From CAAGNP01 sp045603545 (lineage in GTDB: Bacteria > Bacteroidota > Bacteroidia > Bacteroidales > UBA932): a stretch of DNA of 64,000 nucleotides. Positions 7,309 to 16,992 of this stretch are shown here, in pieces. A program made the translations under genes and the position numbers. The stretch is taken from contig JAZUMG010000006.1 of the NCBI GenBank assembly GCA_045603545.1, positions 1 through 64,000 of the forward strand, given 5' to 3'. Below the pieces are notes generated by a model, which worked only from the letters and a program-made list of their open reading frames with translations, made no database searches and was not told where the DNA came from. Each line of letters starts with the position of its first letter. Position 1 is the stretch's first letter.

Positions 7309-10029
7309 TTATTTGTCGTATTTGATAGCTGCCTGTGCTGCTGCCAATCTTGCGATAGGAACGCGGAATGGAGAGCATGATACGTAGTTCATACCGATCA
7401 AGTGGCAGAACTCTACTGATGCAGGGTCACCACCGTGCTCACCGCAGATACCTACTTTAAGGTTAGGATTGGTGCTGCGACCACCTTTCACACCGATCTC
7501 AATAAGGTGACCTACTGATGTAACATCCAAAGTCTGGAATGGATCGTTAGGGATGATCTTATTGTTCAAATAGTCAGGCATGAATGCTCCGATATCGTCA
7601 CGTGAGAAACCGTAAGTCATCTGAGTCAAGTCGTTGGTACCGAATGAGAAGAACTGTGCAGTCTCAGCCATCTTGTCTGCAAGGATAGCGGCACGAGGGA
7701 TCTCAATCATAGTACCGTACAGGTAGTTGATCTTAAGACCGAATTCAGCCTCCACTTCAGCGTGAACTCTGTCAAGAATCTTCTTCTGGAAGTCAAGCTC
7801 GTTAACAGAGATGGTTACAGGGATCATGATCTCAGGACGTGGATCGAAGCCCTCTTTCATAAGTTGAGCTGTAGCAGTGAAGATAGCTCTGAACTGCATC
7901 TCACTAACCTCTGGATAAGAGATACCAAGACGTACACCACGGTGACCCATCATAGGGTTAACCTCATGTAGACCTTCACCACGTTTCTGAACAGCCTCTA
8001 CAGTGATACCAAGCTCTTCAGCAAGCTCTTTCTGTTTCTCTTCACCCTGTGGAACGAACTCATGCAAAGGTGGGTCAAGAAGACGGAAGGTAACAGATTT
8101 GCCATCCATAACTTTCATTGTACCTTTGGTTACATCGATAACGTAAGGCATAAGCTCGTTAAGTGCAGCAACTCTCTCCTCAGTGTTCTTAGAAAGGATC
8201 ATCTTGCGGAGTTTAGAAAGTGGAGCCTCAGAGTTAGCGCCATAGAACATGTGCTCGATACGGAACAGACCGATACCTTCAGCACCGAAGTTGATAGCCT
8301 GTTGAGCATCCTGAGGGTTCTCAGCATTTGTTCTTACACCAAGTTTGCGGTATTTGTCCACAATCTGCATGTACTCTACGAAACGAGGGTTCTCAGATGC
8401 GTCCATAGTTTTTACAGGAACGTCATAAACCCAACCTTTAGAACCGTTTAGTGAGAATACATCACCTTCATTGTATGTTTTGCCGTTGATGACAAGAACT
8501 CTCTTCTCATCTACAGTTTTTAGCTGAACAGCATCGCAACCTACGATACAGCATTTACCCCAGCCGCGAGCTACAAGAGCAGCGTGAGAAGTCATACCGC
8601 CACGAGCAGTCAAAAGACCGTCAGCAGCTCTCATACCCTCTACGTCTTCAGGGTTGGTCTCTTCACGAACAAGGATAACTTTCTCACCTTTGGCAGCAGC
8701 CTCTACTGCATCCTCAGCAGTGAAGACAATTTTACCTACTGCGCCACCAGGACCTGCAGGAAGACCTTGTGCGATAACCTGTGCACCTTTCTCTGCTTTA
8801 GGGTCAAGGATAGGGTGAAGAAGCTCGTCAAGCTGGTTAGGAGCAACACGCATTACAGCGGTCTTCTCATCGATAAGACCTTCGTGAAGCATATCCATAG
8901 CCATATTAAGGGCAGCAAGACCGGTTCTCTTACCAACACGGCACTGTAGCATCCAGAGTTTACCATCCTGGATAGTGAACTCTATATCCTGCATATCGGT
9001 GAAGTGTTTCTCCAAATTCATCTGGATAGTATCAAGCTCTTTGTAAACATCTGGCATAGCTGTCTCAAGAGAAGCAAGATGTCTGTTGTGCTCGTTTTTG
9101 GTAGCCTCGTTAAGAGGGTTAGGTGTACGGATACCGGCTACAACGTCCTCACCTTGTGCGTTGATAAGCCACTCACCGTAGAATTTGTTCTCACCGGTAG
9201 CAGGGTTACGTGAGAAAGCCACACCTGTAGCTGAGTTTGAACCCATATTACCGAATACCATTGCCTGTACGTTTACAGCTGTACCCCAATCATCTGGAAT
9301 GTTCTCGATACGGCGGTAAGCGATAGCTCTTCTACCGTTCCATGATTTGAAAACGGCGCCGATACCACCCCAAAGCTGTGCTTTTGCATCATCTGGGAAC
9401 TCTTGGCCAAGAACCTCTTTTACGCGAACTTTGAAAGCGTCGCAAAGCTGGATAAGATCCTCTTCAGTAAGGTCTGTATCAGATTTGTAACCTTTAGCCT
9501 CTTTAACATCGTGGAGCATACGGTCAAGCTGAACGCGGATACCCTGACCTTCAGCTGGCTCGATACCTTCTGATTTCTCCATTACCACGTCTGAATACAT
9601 CATGATAAGACGACGGTATGCGTCATATACGAAACGTGGGTTCTGGGTCTTCGCAATCATACCAGGGATTGTAGCTGAGCAAAGACCGATATTTAGAACG
9701 GTTTCCATCATACCAGGCATAGAAGCTCTGGCGCCTGAACGGCAAGAAACCAAAAGAGGGTTGTCCTTGTCACCATATTTCATGCCCATCATCTCCTCTG
9801 CGCGAGCAAGAGCGGCATTGACTTCTTGTTCCAATTCTGCAGGATACTGACATCCAAGATCATAGTACTCAGTACAGCACTCTGTAGTGATAGTAAAACC
9901 AGCTGGTACAGGGATACCTAGAGTACACATCTCAGCTAGGTTAGCACCTTTACCACCAAGTAGATTTCTCATGGAACCATTGCCTTCAGCTTCTTTACCG
10001 CCGAAGAAATAAACTCTTTTAGTTGACAT
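7309..10029 (-). CDS. ppdK: Pyruvate, phosphate dikinase
   Basis: A 906-residue enzyme interconverting pyruvate + ATP + Pi and PEP + AMP + PPi. The nucleotide-binding domain occupies about residues 1-350. The phosphohistidine domain has GGMTSHAALVARG with the catalytic His482. The C-terminal PEP/pyruvate barrel ends with CGEHGGDP, where Cys862 is the acid/base residue. Length is slightly above the usual 870-880. With the PPi-type phosphofructokinase at 57922 it points to PPi-linked glycolysis/gluconeogenesis. It has its own promoter at 10089-10121 in the 76-bp gap after the phoH-like gene. Confidence 0.97.
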   Translation of the reverse strand: MSTKRVYFFGGKEAEGNGSMRNLLGGKGANLAEMCTLGIPVPAGFTITTECCTEYYDLGCQYPAELEQEVNAALARAEEMMGMKYGDKDNPLLVSCRSGARASMPGMMETVLNIGLCSATIPGMIAKTQNPRFVYDAYRRLIMMYSDVVMEKSEGIEPAEGQGIRVQLDRMLHDVKEAKGYKSDTDLTEEDLIQLCDAFKVRVKEVLGQEFPDDAKAQLWGGIGAVFKSWNGRRAIAYRRIENIPDDWGTAVNVQAMVFGNMGSNSATGVAFSRNPATGENKFYGEWLINAQGEDVVAGIRTPNPLNEATKNEHNRHLASLETAMPDVYKELDTIQMNLEKHFTDMQDIEFTIQDGKLWMLQCRVGKRTGLAALNMAMDMLHEGLIDEKTAVMRVAPNQLDELLHPILDPKAEKGAQVIAQGLPAGPGGAVGKIVFTAEDAVEAAAKGEKVILVREETNPEDVEGMRAADGLLTARGGMTSHAALVARGWGKCCIVGCDAVQLKTVDEKRVLVINGKTYNEGDVFSLNGSKGWVYDVPVKTMDASENPRFVEYMQIVDKYRKLGVRTNAENPQDAQQAINFGAEGIGLFRIEHMFYGANSEAPLSKLRKMILSKNTEERVAALNELMPYVIDVTKGTMKVMDGKSVTFRLLDPPLHEFVPQGEEKQKELAEELGITVEAVQKRGEGLHEVNPMMGHRGVRLGISYPEVSEMQFRAIFTATAQLMKEGFDPRPEIMIPVTISVNELDFQKKILDRVHAEVEAEFGLKINYLYGTMIEIPRAAILADKMAETAQFFSFGTNDLTQMTYGFSRDDIGAFMPDYLNNKIIPNDPFQTLDVTSVGHLIEIGVKGGRSTNPNLKVGICGEHGGDPASVEFCHLIGMNYVSCSPFRVPIARLAAAQAAIKYDK

Positions 10030-10088
10030 AAGTGTTTAGTGTTAAATGTTTTATTTTGAAGTGTATAATTGTTTCTTTTTTAGGGGCA

Positions 10089-10121
10089 CAAATATAATAA
10101 AAAAATTACAGCAATTTACAA
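10089..10121 (-). promoter_or_regulatory. Promoter of ppdK
   Basis: On the minus strand TATATTTG (10089-10096) matches the -7 consensus. A TTG (10119-10121) lies 22 bp upstream. The leader to the ppdK ATG is about 55 nt. So ppdK is probably transcribed separately from purL-phoH. Confidence 0.6.
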
Positions 10122-11470
10122 GCAAGTTTTGAAAGTTCGCTCCTCTCTCCCCTTGCCATGTTGATGTGTTCAAAAACAGCCTGTCCGAAGAATTTCTCAC
10201 CCAGCAGGCTCAAGCCGTTTGAGTGTACATCCAGATAGGGCTGGTCAATCTGGAAAATATCTCCCAGAAATATGATTTTGGTATTGTCACCGGCACGGGT
10301 GATTATGGTCTTCATCTCGTGCGGAGTGAGGTTCTGGGCCTCATCGATGATGAAACATACATTATTGAGGCTTCTCCCCCTGATATATGCCAATGGAGAT
10401 ATGATAAGCCTCTCATCCCTAATCATCTGCTCAATCTCATTGAGAAGTTCCGGCCTATTCTGCAGTGAACTTTTTATGAGGTTGAGATTGTCGTAAAGGG
10501 GGAGGAGAAATGGTGCCACCTTATTCTCGATCTTCTCGGGGATTATGACAATGTTTTTCTCCAGAAGTGGAATAATGGGGCGTGCAAGGATTATCTGCTG
10601 GAACTGTGATCTCTGTGCCAATGCCCCTGCAAGTGCCAGAAGTGTCTTCCCTGAGCCCGAAGGGCCTGTAAGGGAGATGAGTTTGATTTCGGGATTCAGG
10701 ATGGCTTCAAGGGCGAAAATCTGCTCTTCGTTGCGAGGAGAGATGTTCAGTGCAGTATCTTTGGTAATCCTTACGATGGCTTTCTCCCCTATGTCAAATC
10801 TCCCAAGGTGGAGAGATCCGTCCTCCGCGTAGATTTTGAAGAGCTGGTTGGGGAGCAATTTCTTTTTGATTCCAAGTTCTGTCGGGGAGATCTGTCCATT
10901 CTCTGCAAGTCTTTTGACTATAGCCGTCTGGACTTTCCTCAATGTGGAGACCTCTTTCTGTATCTTGTCGATTTTGGACTGGTCCACGTGGTCCACCATA
11001 TAATCGACCACATGGAGACCCATTGCCCTGGCTTTGAGCCTCATATTCATATCCTTGGTGACGAGGGCCACATTTCTTTCCGGATAGTGGTCCCTGACCC
11101 AGAGGGCAGTGGAAATTATTCTGTGGTCGGGGATGTCTTCTACGAGTGAACCCTCATACTCCGACGAGAAGGGGTGTCCCATCTCGATTTTGATTTTTCC
11201 TTTACCGGGGCCCATAGATACCCCCTGATCGAATAGGGAATTGTTTGAGAGGCGGTCAATCTCCCTTATGAAACTTCTGGCATTGAAGGCCAGGGTATCA
11301 TTACCTTTTTTGAATTTGTCCAGCTCCTCGACCACAGTGATAGGGATGTATACATCATTGGACTGGAAGTTATACATCGACCTGTGGTCGTGGAGTATGA
11401 TATTCGTGTCAAGAACGAATATGGCCGGATTTGGGTTTGAAGAAGTAGTCTTTACTATCTTTCGAGCCAT
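10106..11470 (-). CDS. PIN domain/PhoH-family ATPase (PhoH2 type)
   Basis: A 454-residue protein. Residues about 15-160 form a PIN nuclease domain (LDTNIIL with Asp21, VVEELDK, and LVTKDMNMRLKA). Residues 240-454 form a PhoH ATPase with P-loop GPSGSGKT (269-276) and Walker B IIDEAQN near 372. PIN-PhoH fusions act as RNA-unwinding ribonucleases in other bacteria (PhoH2); here this is family inference. The start overlaps the 3' end of purL by 16 bp, so the two are translationally coupled, an odd pairing with no evident functional link. Confidence 0.9.
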   Translation of the reverse strand: MARKIVKTTSSNPNPAIFVLDTNIILHDHRSMYNFQSNDVYIPITVVEELDKFKKGNDTLAFNARSFIREIDRLSNNSLFDQGVSMGPGKGKIKIEMGHPFSSEYEGSLVEDIPDHRIISTALWVRDHYPERNVALVTKDMNMRLKARAMGLHVVDYMVDHVDQSKIDKIQKEVSTLRKVQTAIVKRLAENGQISPTELGIKKKLLPNQLFKIYAEDGSLHLGRFDIGEKAIVRITKDTALNISPRNEEQIFALEAILNPEIKLISLTGPSGSGKTLLALAGALAQRSQFQQIILARPIIPLLEKNIVIIPEKIENKVAPFLLPLYDNLNLIKSSLQNRPELLNEIEQMIRDERLIISPLAYIRGRSLNNVCFIIDEAQNLTPHEMKTIITRAGDNTKIIFLGDIFQIDQPYLDVHSNGLSLLGEKFFGQAVFEHINMARGERSELSKLACKLL

Positions 11471-14400
11471 TTTTTACCGTTGATGAATAGTTCTATCCAA
11501 GGAGTAACCTCCTCATTTCTCTTCTCGTATGGGTAATGAGCCCAGTTCCATGGTCTCAAGCACCTTTCAGGGTGTGGCATCATAGCCAAGTGGCGGCCGT
11601 CCTGAGAGCATACGCCTGCGATACCCTCTGGTGAACCATTAGGGTTGGCAGGGTAGGAGTTGTAGGTATATCTTAAAGCGACATTGTATTTGTCGATAGA
11701 CTCAGGGAATGAGAATTTGCCCTCACCGTGAGCTACCCAGATACCGAGTTTGCTTCCGGTAAGTGAAGAGAGGAGAACTGATGGAGAACTTTCTACCTGT
11801 ACACCCACGAATGCAGATTCGTATTTGTGGGAGTCGTTGTGCTTCATCTTAGGTGAACGTTCACGCTCCTCGTAGGTGATAAGCCCAAGTTCAGCCATAA
11901 GCTGGCAACCGTTGCAGACGCCGAGGCTGAGGGTATCCTTACGTGAGTAGAAGTTTTCAAGGGCCTTTTTAGCCTTTTCATTGTATTGGAATGCACCTGC
12001 CCAACCTTTGGCAGAACCGAGTGTGTCGGCATTAGAGAAACCACCTACAAATACTATCATGTTGACATCCTCGAGGGTCTCGCGGCCTGTGATAAGGTCT
12101 GTCATATGGACATCCTTCACGTTGAAACCTGCCATATAGAGTGCCCAAGCCATCTCGCGGTCACCATTTGAACCTTTCTCACGGATGATGGCAGCTGTAT
12201 GCTTGCGCTCGGCAGGGGTTTCATATTTGCCGGTGAAACCTGCAGGGAATGAGTATTGTAGAGGTTGGTTTTTGTAATTGGTGTATCTCTCTTTAGCAAG
12301 TTCTTTGCCTACCTGGTGAACATCGAATAGATATGATGTCTCAAACCATACATCCCTCATCTTATCGATATCAAGTGAGAGTGATTTATTGCCAGGGAGG
12401 GCGATGTTGATACATCTCTGTTTAGCGAATTTACCGATCTTGTAAGCAGCTACATTGCCAAGGGCTTTTACAAATGAATTTTCTGCACCGGCTTTCACCT
12501 GAACTACCACTGCAGGAACCTCAGAGAATAGAATTCGTGCAGATTCGAAAGCTGTAAGGTCAACATCAAGACCACCATCCACATTTGCAAAGCACATTTC
12601 GAGTAGGGTAGTGGCAAGACCACCAGCCGATACGTCGTGACCTGCGAGAACAGGGGTGTTGCCCGAACGGAACATCACATCCTGAAGGGTGTTGAAGCAG
12701 CTCTTGAAGTATTCAGGATCTTTTACATCAGCAGTCTCTGCACCCACTTTCCTGATGGTTTGGGCAAATGCAGAACCTCCGAGCGGATAGCTTCTGTCTG
12801 AGGTGAAAGGTATATAGTAAAGGGTTGATTCCTCTTTCTGTACTACAGGGTGGATAGTGGCGTAAACATCCTCAGATTCACCTACTGTAGAGATGATGAC
12901 TGTACCTGGAGAGAGAACTTTGTCGCCATTAGGATATTTCTGTGTCATCGACATTGAGTCCTTGCCGGTAGGGATATTGACGCCAAGGGCAATGGCGAAG
13001 TCTGAAGCACCTTTTACCGCACTGTAAAGACGGGCATTCTCTCCATCATTCTTGCATGGCCACATCCAGTTTGCACTGAGTGAAACACCTGTAAGGTTCT
13101 CTTTGATAGGGGTCCAAACCATATTGGTAAGTGCCTCTGAAATAGCTATTCTTGAACCTGCAGCAGGATCGATAAGACCTGCCATAGGGGCGTGTCCGAT
13201 ACTGGTGGCGATACCCTCTTTGTTCTGGTATCCGATGGCTGTTACGCCGAGGTTGTTGAGTGGAAGTTGGATCTCACCGCAGGTCTGCTGGCAAGCGATA
13301 AGGCCGGTAACCGAACGGTCCACCTTGTTTGTGAGCCAGTCTTTACAAGCGACAGACTCAAGGCTGAGAACTTTTGCTATTTGAGTCTCTATCTCTGCTG
13401 GAGTGAGTCCATCCACATCGACATCTATGGCTTTGAAGCCACCTTTTCCGTCAGCACCACCTTTAGGAGACTCATCGGTCATCACTGTCTTAGGGGTAGA
13501 GCCGAACATATCTGAAAGTTCAAGGTCGATAGGTGTCTCCCCTGTAACATTGTTCTTGAGGGTGAAATTGTGTTTTCCTGTAGTCTCGCCGATAACATAG
13601 AAAGGTGCCCTTTCTCGCTCTGCAATGCGGTGGAGTTCCTCTACATTCTCCTCTTTCATAACCAGACCCATTCTCTCCTGAGATTCGTTGCCGATAATCT
13701 CTTTGGCAGATAGGGTAGGGTCGCCGATAGGGAGCTTTTCGATGTCAATGTTGCCACCAAGCTCCTCTACAAGTTCTGAAAGGCAGTTAAGGTGACCACC
13801 TGCACCATGGTCGTGAACAGATATGATGGTGTTCTCCTCTTTCTCTGAAATGGCGCGGATGGCATTGTATGCCCTCTTCTGCATCTCTGGATTTGAACGC
13901 TGGATGGCATTGAGCTCGATGGCATTGCCATACTCACCTGTTGCTACAGATGATACTGCACCACCACCCATACCGATACGGTAGTTGTCACCTCCAAGAA
14001 GAACTATCTTATCGCCCACTTCAGGGGTCTCTTTCAGAGAGTCTTTCTTCTTCGCATAACCGATACCTCCGGCAAGCATAATTACTTTGTCAAAACCATA
14101 TTTTCTCTCATCCTCAGTGTGTTCAAGTGTCTGGAGCGAACCGGTAATCACTGGTTGGCCGAACTTGTTTCCGAAATCTGAAGCACCATTAGATGCTTTG
14201 ATTAGGATCTCCTGAGGTGTCTGGTAAAGCCAAGGACGGGCCTCATCCTGCTCCCATGTGCGGAGCTCTTTGTTGCCCTCTTCAAAGCGTGGGTATGATG
14301 TCATATATACGGCAGTACCTGCAATAGGGAATGAACCCTTGCCACCGGCAATACGGTCGCGGATCTCACCACCACTACCTGTAGCGGCACCGTTGAAAGG

Positions 14401-15159
14401 CTCTACTGTGGTGGGGAAGTTGTGGGTCTCTGCCTTTAGTGAAATAACTGTCTTGTTCTCGTGCAGACCGAAGAAATCGGGCTTGTCTCCCGAAGCAGGG
14501 TGGAACATATCCACTACAGGGCCATCGATAAATGCACAATTGTCTTTATATGCTGAAACTATCCTTCCGGGATTTTCTGATGATGTTTTCTTGATCATCT
14601 TGAAGAGGGATGACTCCATCTCCTTTCCGTCGATGATGAATGTGCCGTTGAATATCTTGTGGCGGCAGTGCTCTGAGTTCACCTGAGAGAAGCCGAATAC
14701 CTCACTGTCGGTAAGCGGACGTCCAAGTTTGTCAGCGAGCCCTTTCAGATAAGCAATCTCTTCTGGAGAGAGTGCAAGACCCTCTTGTTTGTTGTAAGAT
14801 TCGAGATCGGTGATATGGACAATCTTCTCAGGTTCCTTGTCAATGGTGAAGATCTCCTGATCCAAACCTTCGTACTGACGCTGAAGCATCTTGTCATATG
14901 AATCTTTGCCTGCAAAGAACTCCTCGATACGCTCAATACCGGTGATGTTCATATTCTCGGTGATTTCGACAGCGGTGGTGCTCCAGGGGGTGATCATTTC
15001 GCGGCGTGGGCCGATGAAGCTCCCTTCCACCTTTTCTGATGGGATAAGGGTGGCGTCTGAAAATAGCCACTGGAGTGCTTCTATAGAGGTTTTTGAAAGT
15101 TCTGAAGATGTCTTAACAGCGATAACTGTGTCAGTCTTGGTCTGGAAGAATAGAATCAT
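11455..15159 (-). CDS. purL: Phosphoribosylformylglycinamidine synthase (large PurL)
   Basis: A 1234-residue single-chain FGAM synthase, the fourth step of purine synthesis (FGAR + Gln + ATP to FGAM). It is the long type with the glutaminase fused at the C-terminus, not the split PurSLQ type. The synthetase halves contain SVHDHGAGGHLN and PTGKDSMSMTQ. The class-I glutamine amidotransferase domain has GVCNGCQ (Cys1082) and MPHPER (His1196, Glu1198). The start at 15159 gives MILFFQTKTD, the expected N-terminus. The gene is transcribed away from folC across a 113-bp region. Confidence 0.97.
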   Translation of the reverse strand: MILFFQTKTDTVIAVKTSSELSKTSIEALQWLFSDATLIPSEKVEGSFIGPRREMITPWSTTAVEITENMNITGIERIEEFFAGKDSYDKMLQRQYEGLDQEIFTIDKEPEKIVHITDLESYNKQEGLALSPEEIAYLKGLADKLGRPLTDSEVFGFSQVNSEHCRHKIFNGTFIIDGKEMESSLFKMIKKTSSENPGRIVSAYKDNCAFIDGPVVDMFHPASGDKPDFFGLHENKTVISLKAETHNFPTTVEPFNGAATGSGGEIRDRIAGGKGSFPIAGTAVYMTSYPRFEEGNKELRTWEQDEARPWLYQTPQEILIKASNGASDFGNKFGQPVITGSLQTLEHTEDERKYGFDKVIMLAGGIGYAKKKDSLKETPEVGDKIVLLGGDNYRIGMGGGAVSSVATGEYGNAIELNAIQRSNPEMQKRAYNAIRAISEKEENTIISVHDHGAGGHLNCLSELVEELGGNIDIEKLPIGDPTLSAKEIIGNESQERMGLVMKEENVEELHRIAERERAPFYVIGETTGKHNFTLKNNVTGETPIDLELSDMFGSTPKTVMTDESPKGGADGKGGFKAIDVDVDGLTPAEIETQIAKVLSLESVACKDWLTNKVDRSVTGLIACQQTCGEIQLPLNNLGVTAIGYQNKEGIATSIGHAPMAGLIDPAAGSRIAISEALTNMVWTPIKENLTGVSLSANWMWPCKNDGENARLYSAVKGASDFAIALGVNIPTGKDSMSMTQKYPNGDKVLSPGTVIISTVGESEDVYATIHPVVQKEESTLYYIPFTSDRSYPLGGSAFAQTIRKVGAETADVKDPEYFKSCFNTLQDVMFRSGNTPVLAGHDVSAGGLATTLLEMCFANVDGGLDVDLTAFESARILFSEVPAVVVQVKAGAENSFVKALGNVAAYKIGKFAKQRCINIALPGNKSLSLDIDKMRDVWFETSYLFDVHQVGKELAKERYTNYKNQPLQYSFPAGFTGKYETPAERKHTAAIIREKGSNGDREMAWALYMAGFNVKDVHMTDLITGRETLEDVNMIVFVGGFSNADTLGSAKGWAGAFQYNEKAKKALENFYSRKDTLSLGVCNGCQLMAELGLITYEERERSPKMKHNDSHKYESAFVGVQVESSPSVLLSSLTGSKLGIWVAHGEGKFSFPESIDKYNVALRYTYNSYPANPNGSPEGIAGVCSQDGRHLAMMPHPERCLRPWNWAHYPYEKRNEEVTPWIELFINGKKWLER

Positions 15160-15272
15160 AGTTATAATGTATTATGATATTCAGTGTTTAATTCGGTAAA
15201 ATTACTCATTTTTTATCACTTTTGGCCGATATTTTGCCAATTTTGCAAACAAATTATCAACACGGAGTATTG

Positions 15273-16577
15273 ATGGGCACAGATTTGAACAAATACGACG
15301 CAAGACTGGAATCCCTTTTCAAGATTGTTCCATCTTTTCAGAAGGTGGGAAAAGCGGGTTATCACCCCGGGATTCAGACCATGGAGAGGTTTGATGATTA
15401 TCTGGGTAATCCACACAGGAAGTTCAAGACTATTCATGTGGCAGGGACCAATGGAAAGGGTTCTGTGTCAAGTATGTTGGCCTCTGTACTTATGGGACTC
15501 GGGTACAAAGTGGGCTTATATACCTCACCTCATCTGGTAGATTTTAGGGAGAGAATCAAGGTGGATGGGGAGATGATCTCCCATGAGGCAGTACTCGATT
15601 TTCTCGATAGGACAGATCCCTTTGTATCCGAAAATGATCCCTCATTTTTTGAGATAACCACAGCTATGGCTTTTGATTATTTTGCCGGCTGTGAGGTGGA
15701 TTATGCTGTGGTGGAGTGTGGCCTTGGCGGCCGACTCGATTCGACGAATATTGTGACACCTGTCTTGTCTGTGATTACATCAATAGGGCTGGACCATACA
15801 GATATTTTGGGTGATACTGAGGAGAAGATTGCATATGAAAAGGGTGGAATAATAAAGCCAGGTGTCCCTGTGGTAGTGGGAGCGGTTTCAGAAGCGGTGC
15901 AGAAGGTTCTAAGTGATATAGCTCAGGAGAGGGGGGCAGAGGTGCATTTTACACATCCGATGAGTGATGAAGATTCAATCATAAAAGCATTTCTTGATGA
16001 GTTTCTTCCTCAGATGGACCTGAAGGGTGATTATCAGGGGGAGAACCTGTTGACTGTAATGCAGGCTGTACGTGTACTCTTCCCGGAAATTTCCGATTCC
16101 GATCTGGAGATTGTTATGGACTCTATCTTCCATGCAGCCAAAAGGACAGGATTCCGTGGCCGTTGGGAAGTGCTCTCTGAAAAACCTTTTGTAGTGTGCG
16201 ATATAGCCCATAATCCTCACGGTATCCGCCCTGTGATGGAGCAGCTTTGTAAGGTGTATTCAGATGCTCTCTCCAAGTCAGTAGGGGAGAAGCCAAAACT
16301 ATATGTCGTTTTCGGTGTAATGGCAGACAAGGATCTTGACACTATAAGCGGGTATCTTCCTCCAGAAGCATACTATTTCTATACTGCAGCAGATTCACCA
16401 AGAGCGATGGCGCCACATATGCTCTCAGAGTGGATGGCTTCTCGTAATTTTAGCGGGGAGGTGATACTGGGTGTGGTTGATGCTGTTAGAAGATGTCTTT
16501 CACAAGCATCTGATAATGATGTTGTTTACATCGGCGGGAGCAGTTATGTGGTCGCCGAGGCATTGAAATTATTTTAA
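15273..16577 (+). CDS. folC: Folylpolyglutamate synthase/dihydrofolate synthase
   Basis: A 434-residue Mur-ligase-fold enzyme that adds glutamate to folates. The ATP loop is GTNGKGSVSSML, followed by YTSPHLVDFRERI, which binds substrate, and GLGGRLDSTNI. The C-terminal domain contains DIAHNPHG. ATG 15273 was chosen; an in-frame TTG at 15222 lies in the region that should hold the promoter. It is followed by the tRNA-Val pair, which has its own promoter. Confidence 0.93.
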   Translation: MGTDLNKYDARLESLFKIVPSFQKVGKAGYHPGIQTMERFDDYLGNPHRKFKTIHVAGTNGKGSVSSMLASVLMGLGYKVGLYTSPHLVDFRERIKVDGEMISHEAVLDFLDRTDPFVSENDPSFFEITTAMAFDYFAGCEVDYAVVECGLGGRLDSTNIVTPVLSVITSIGLDHTDILGDTEEKIAYEKGGIIKPGVPVVVGAVSEAVQKVLSDIAQERGAEVHFTHPMSDEDSIIKAFLDEFLPQMDLKGDYQGENLLTVMQAVRVLFPEISDSDLEIVMDSIFHAAKRTGFRGRWEVLSEKPFVVCDIAHNPHGIRPVMEQLCKVYSDALSKSVGEKPKLYVVFGVMADKDLDTISGYLPPEAYYFYTAADSPRAMAPHMLSEWMASRNFSGEVILGVVDAVRRCLSQASDNDVVYIGGSSYVVAEALKLF

Positions 16578-16583
16578 TTTTTT

Positions 16584-16615
16584 TTTGGTGGTTAGAAAAA
16601 ACTGCCATATATTTG
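16584..16615 (+). promoter_or_regulatory. Promoter of the tRNA-Val pair
   Basis: TTTG (16584-16587), 20-bp spacer, TATATTTG (16608-16615): a very good match to the Bacteroidota housekeeping promoter. The first tRNA begins 19 bp further on. Confidence 0.8.
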
Positions 16616-16633
16616 CATCCGCTAAAGAAAAGA

Positions 16634-16708
16634 GGGAGCATAGCTCAGTTGGTTTAGAGCATCTGCCTTACAAGCAGAGGGTCGGCGGTTCGACTCCGTC
16701 TGCTCCCA
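16634..16708 (+). tRNA. tRNA-Val (anticodon UAC), copy 1
   Basis: A 75-nt cloverleaf: acceptor GGGAGCA/TGCTCCC, D-arm GCTC...GAGC, anticodon stem TCTGC/GCAGA with loop CTTACAA (anticodon TAC), T-loop TTCGACT, discriminator A. The CCA end is not encoded. Confidence 0.97.
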
Positions 16709-16734
16709 CTCTTTAAAAAACATATTTCAGTTAA

Positions 16735-16809
16735 GGGAGCATAGCTCAGTTGGTTTAGAGCATCTGCCTTACAAGCAGAGGGTCGGCGGTTCGACTCCGT
16801 CTGCTCCCA
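16735..16809 (+). tRNA. tRNA-Val (anticodon UAC), copy 2
   Basis: Identical in all 75 positions to copy 1 and separated from it by 26 bp. Probably processed from the same transcript, since no promoter is seen in the spacer and a terminator follows. Confidence 0.97.
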
Positions 16810-16813
16810 CTAA

Positions 16814-16847
16814 AAGAGACAATCTGAAAAGGTTGTCTCTTTTTTTT
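16814..16847 (+). terminator. Intrinsic terminator after the tRNA-Val pair
   Basis: The stem AAGAGACAATC / GGTTGTCTCTT with loop TGAAAA is followed by a run of eight T. Confidence 0.9.
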
Positions 16848-16855
16848 GTCATGAT

Positions 16856-16890
16856 GGGCCAGGTGTGTTGTTTTTGTTTAGACCTGGCCC
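16856..16890. repeat. Inverted repeat GGGCCAGGT...ACCTGGCCC, copy 1
   Basis: Nine-bp perfect arms separated by 17 nt. A second inverted repeat with nearly the same arms lies 50 bp downstream. Both are between the tRNA terminator and the end of the nhaC gene. Confidence 0.65.
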
Positions 16891-16940
16891 AATGATATTT
16901 TATAACTGATGTAAAAACAGATACTTAGGATATGTTGGCT

Positions 16941-16973
16941 GGCCAGGTCAAGCACTTTTTTGCAGACCTGGCC
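16941..16973. repeat. Inverted repeat GGCCAGGTC...GACCTGGCC, copy 2
   Basis: Nine-bp perfect arms separated by 15 nt containing TTTTTT. It sits 20 bp downstream of the nhaC stop (minus strand) and may end that transcript, but its twin at 16856 suggests a repeated element. Confidence 0.65.
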
Positions 16974-16992
16974 CAGCTGTAATGGATATTGA

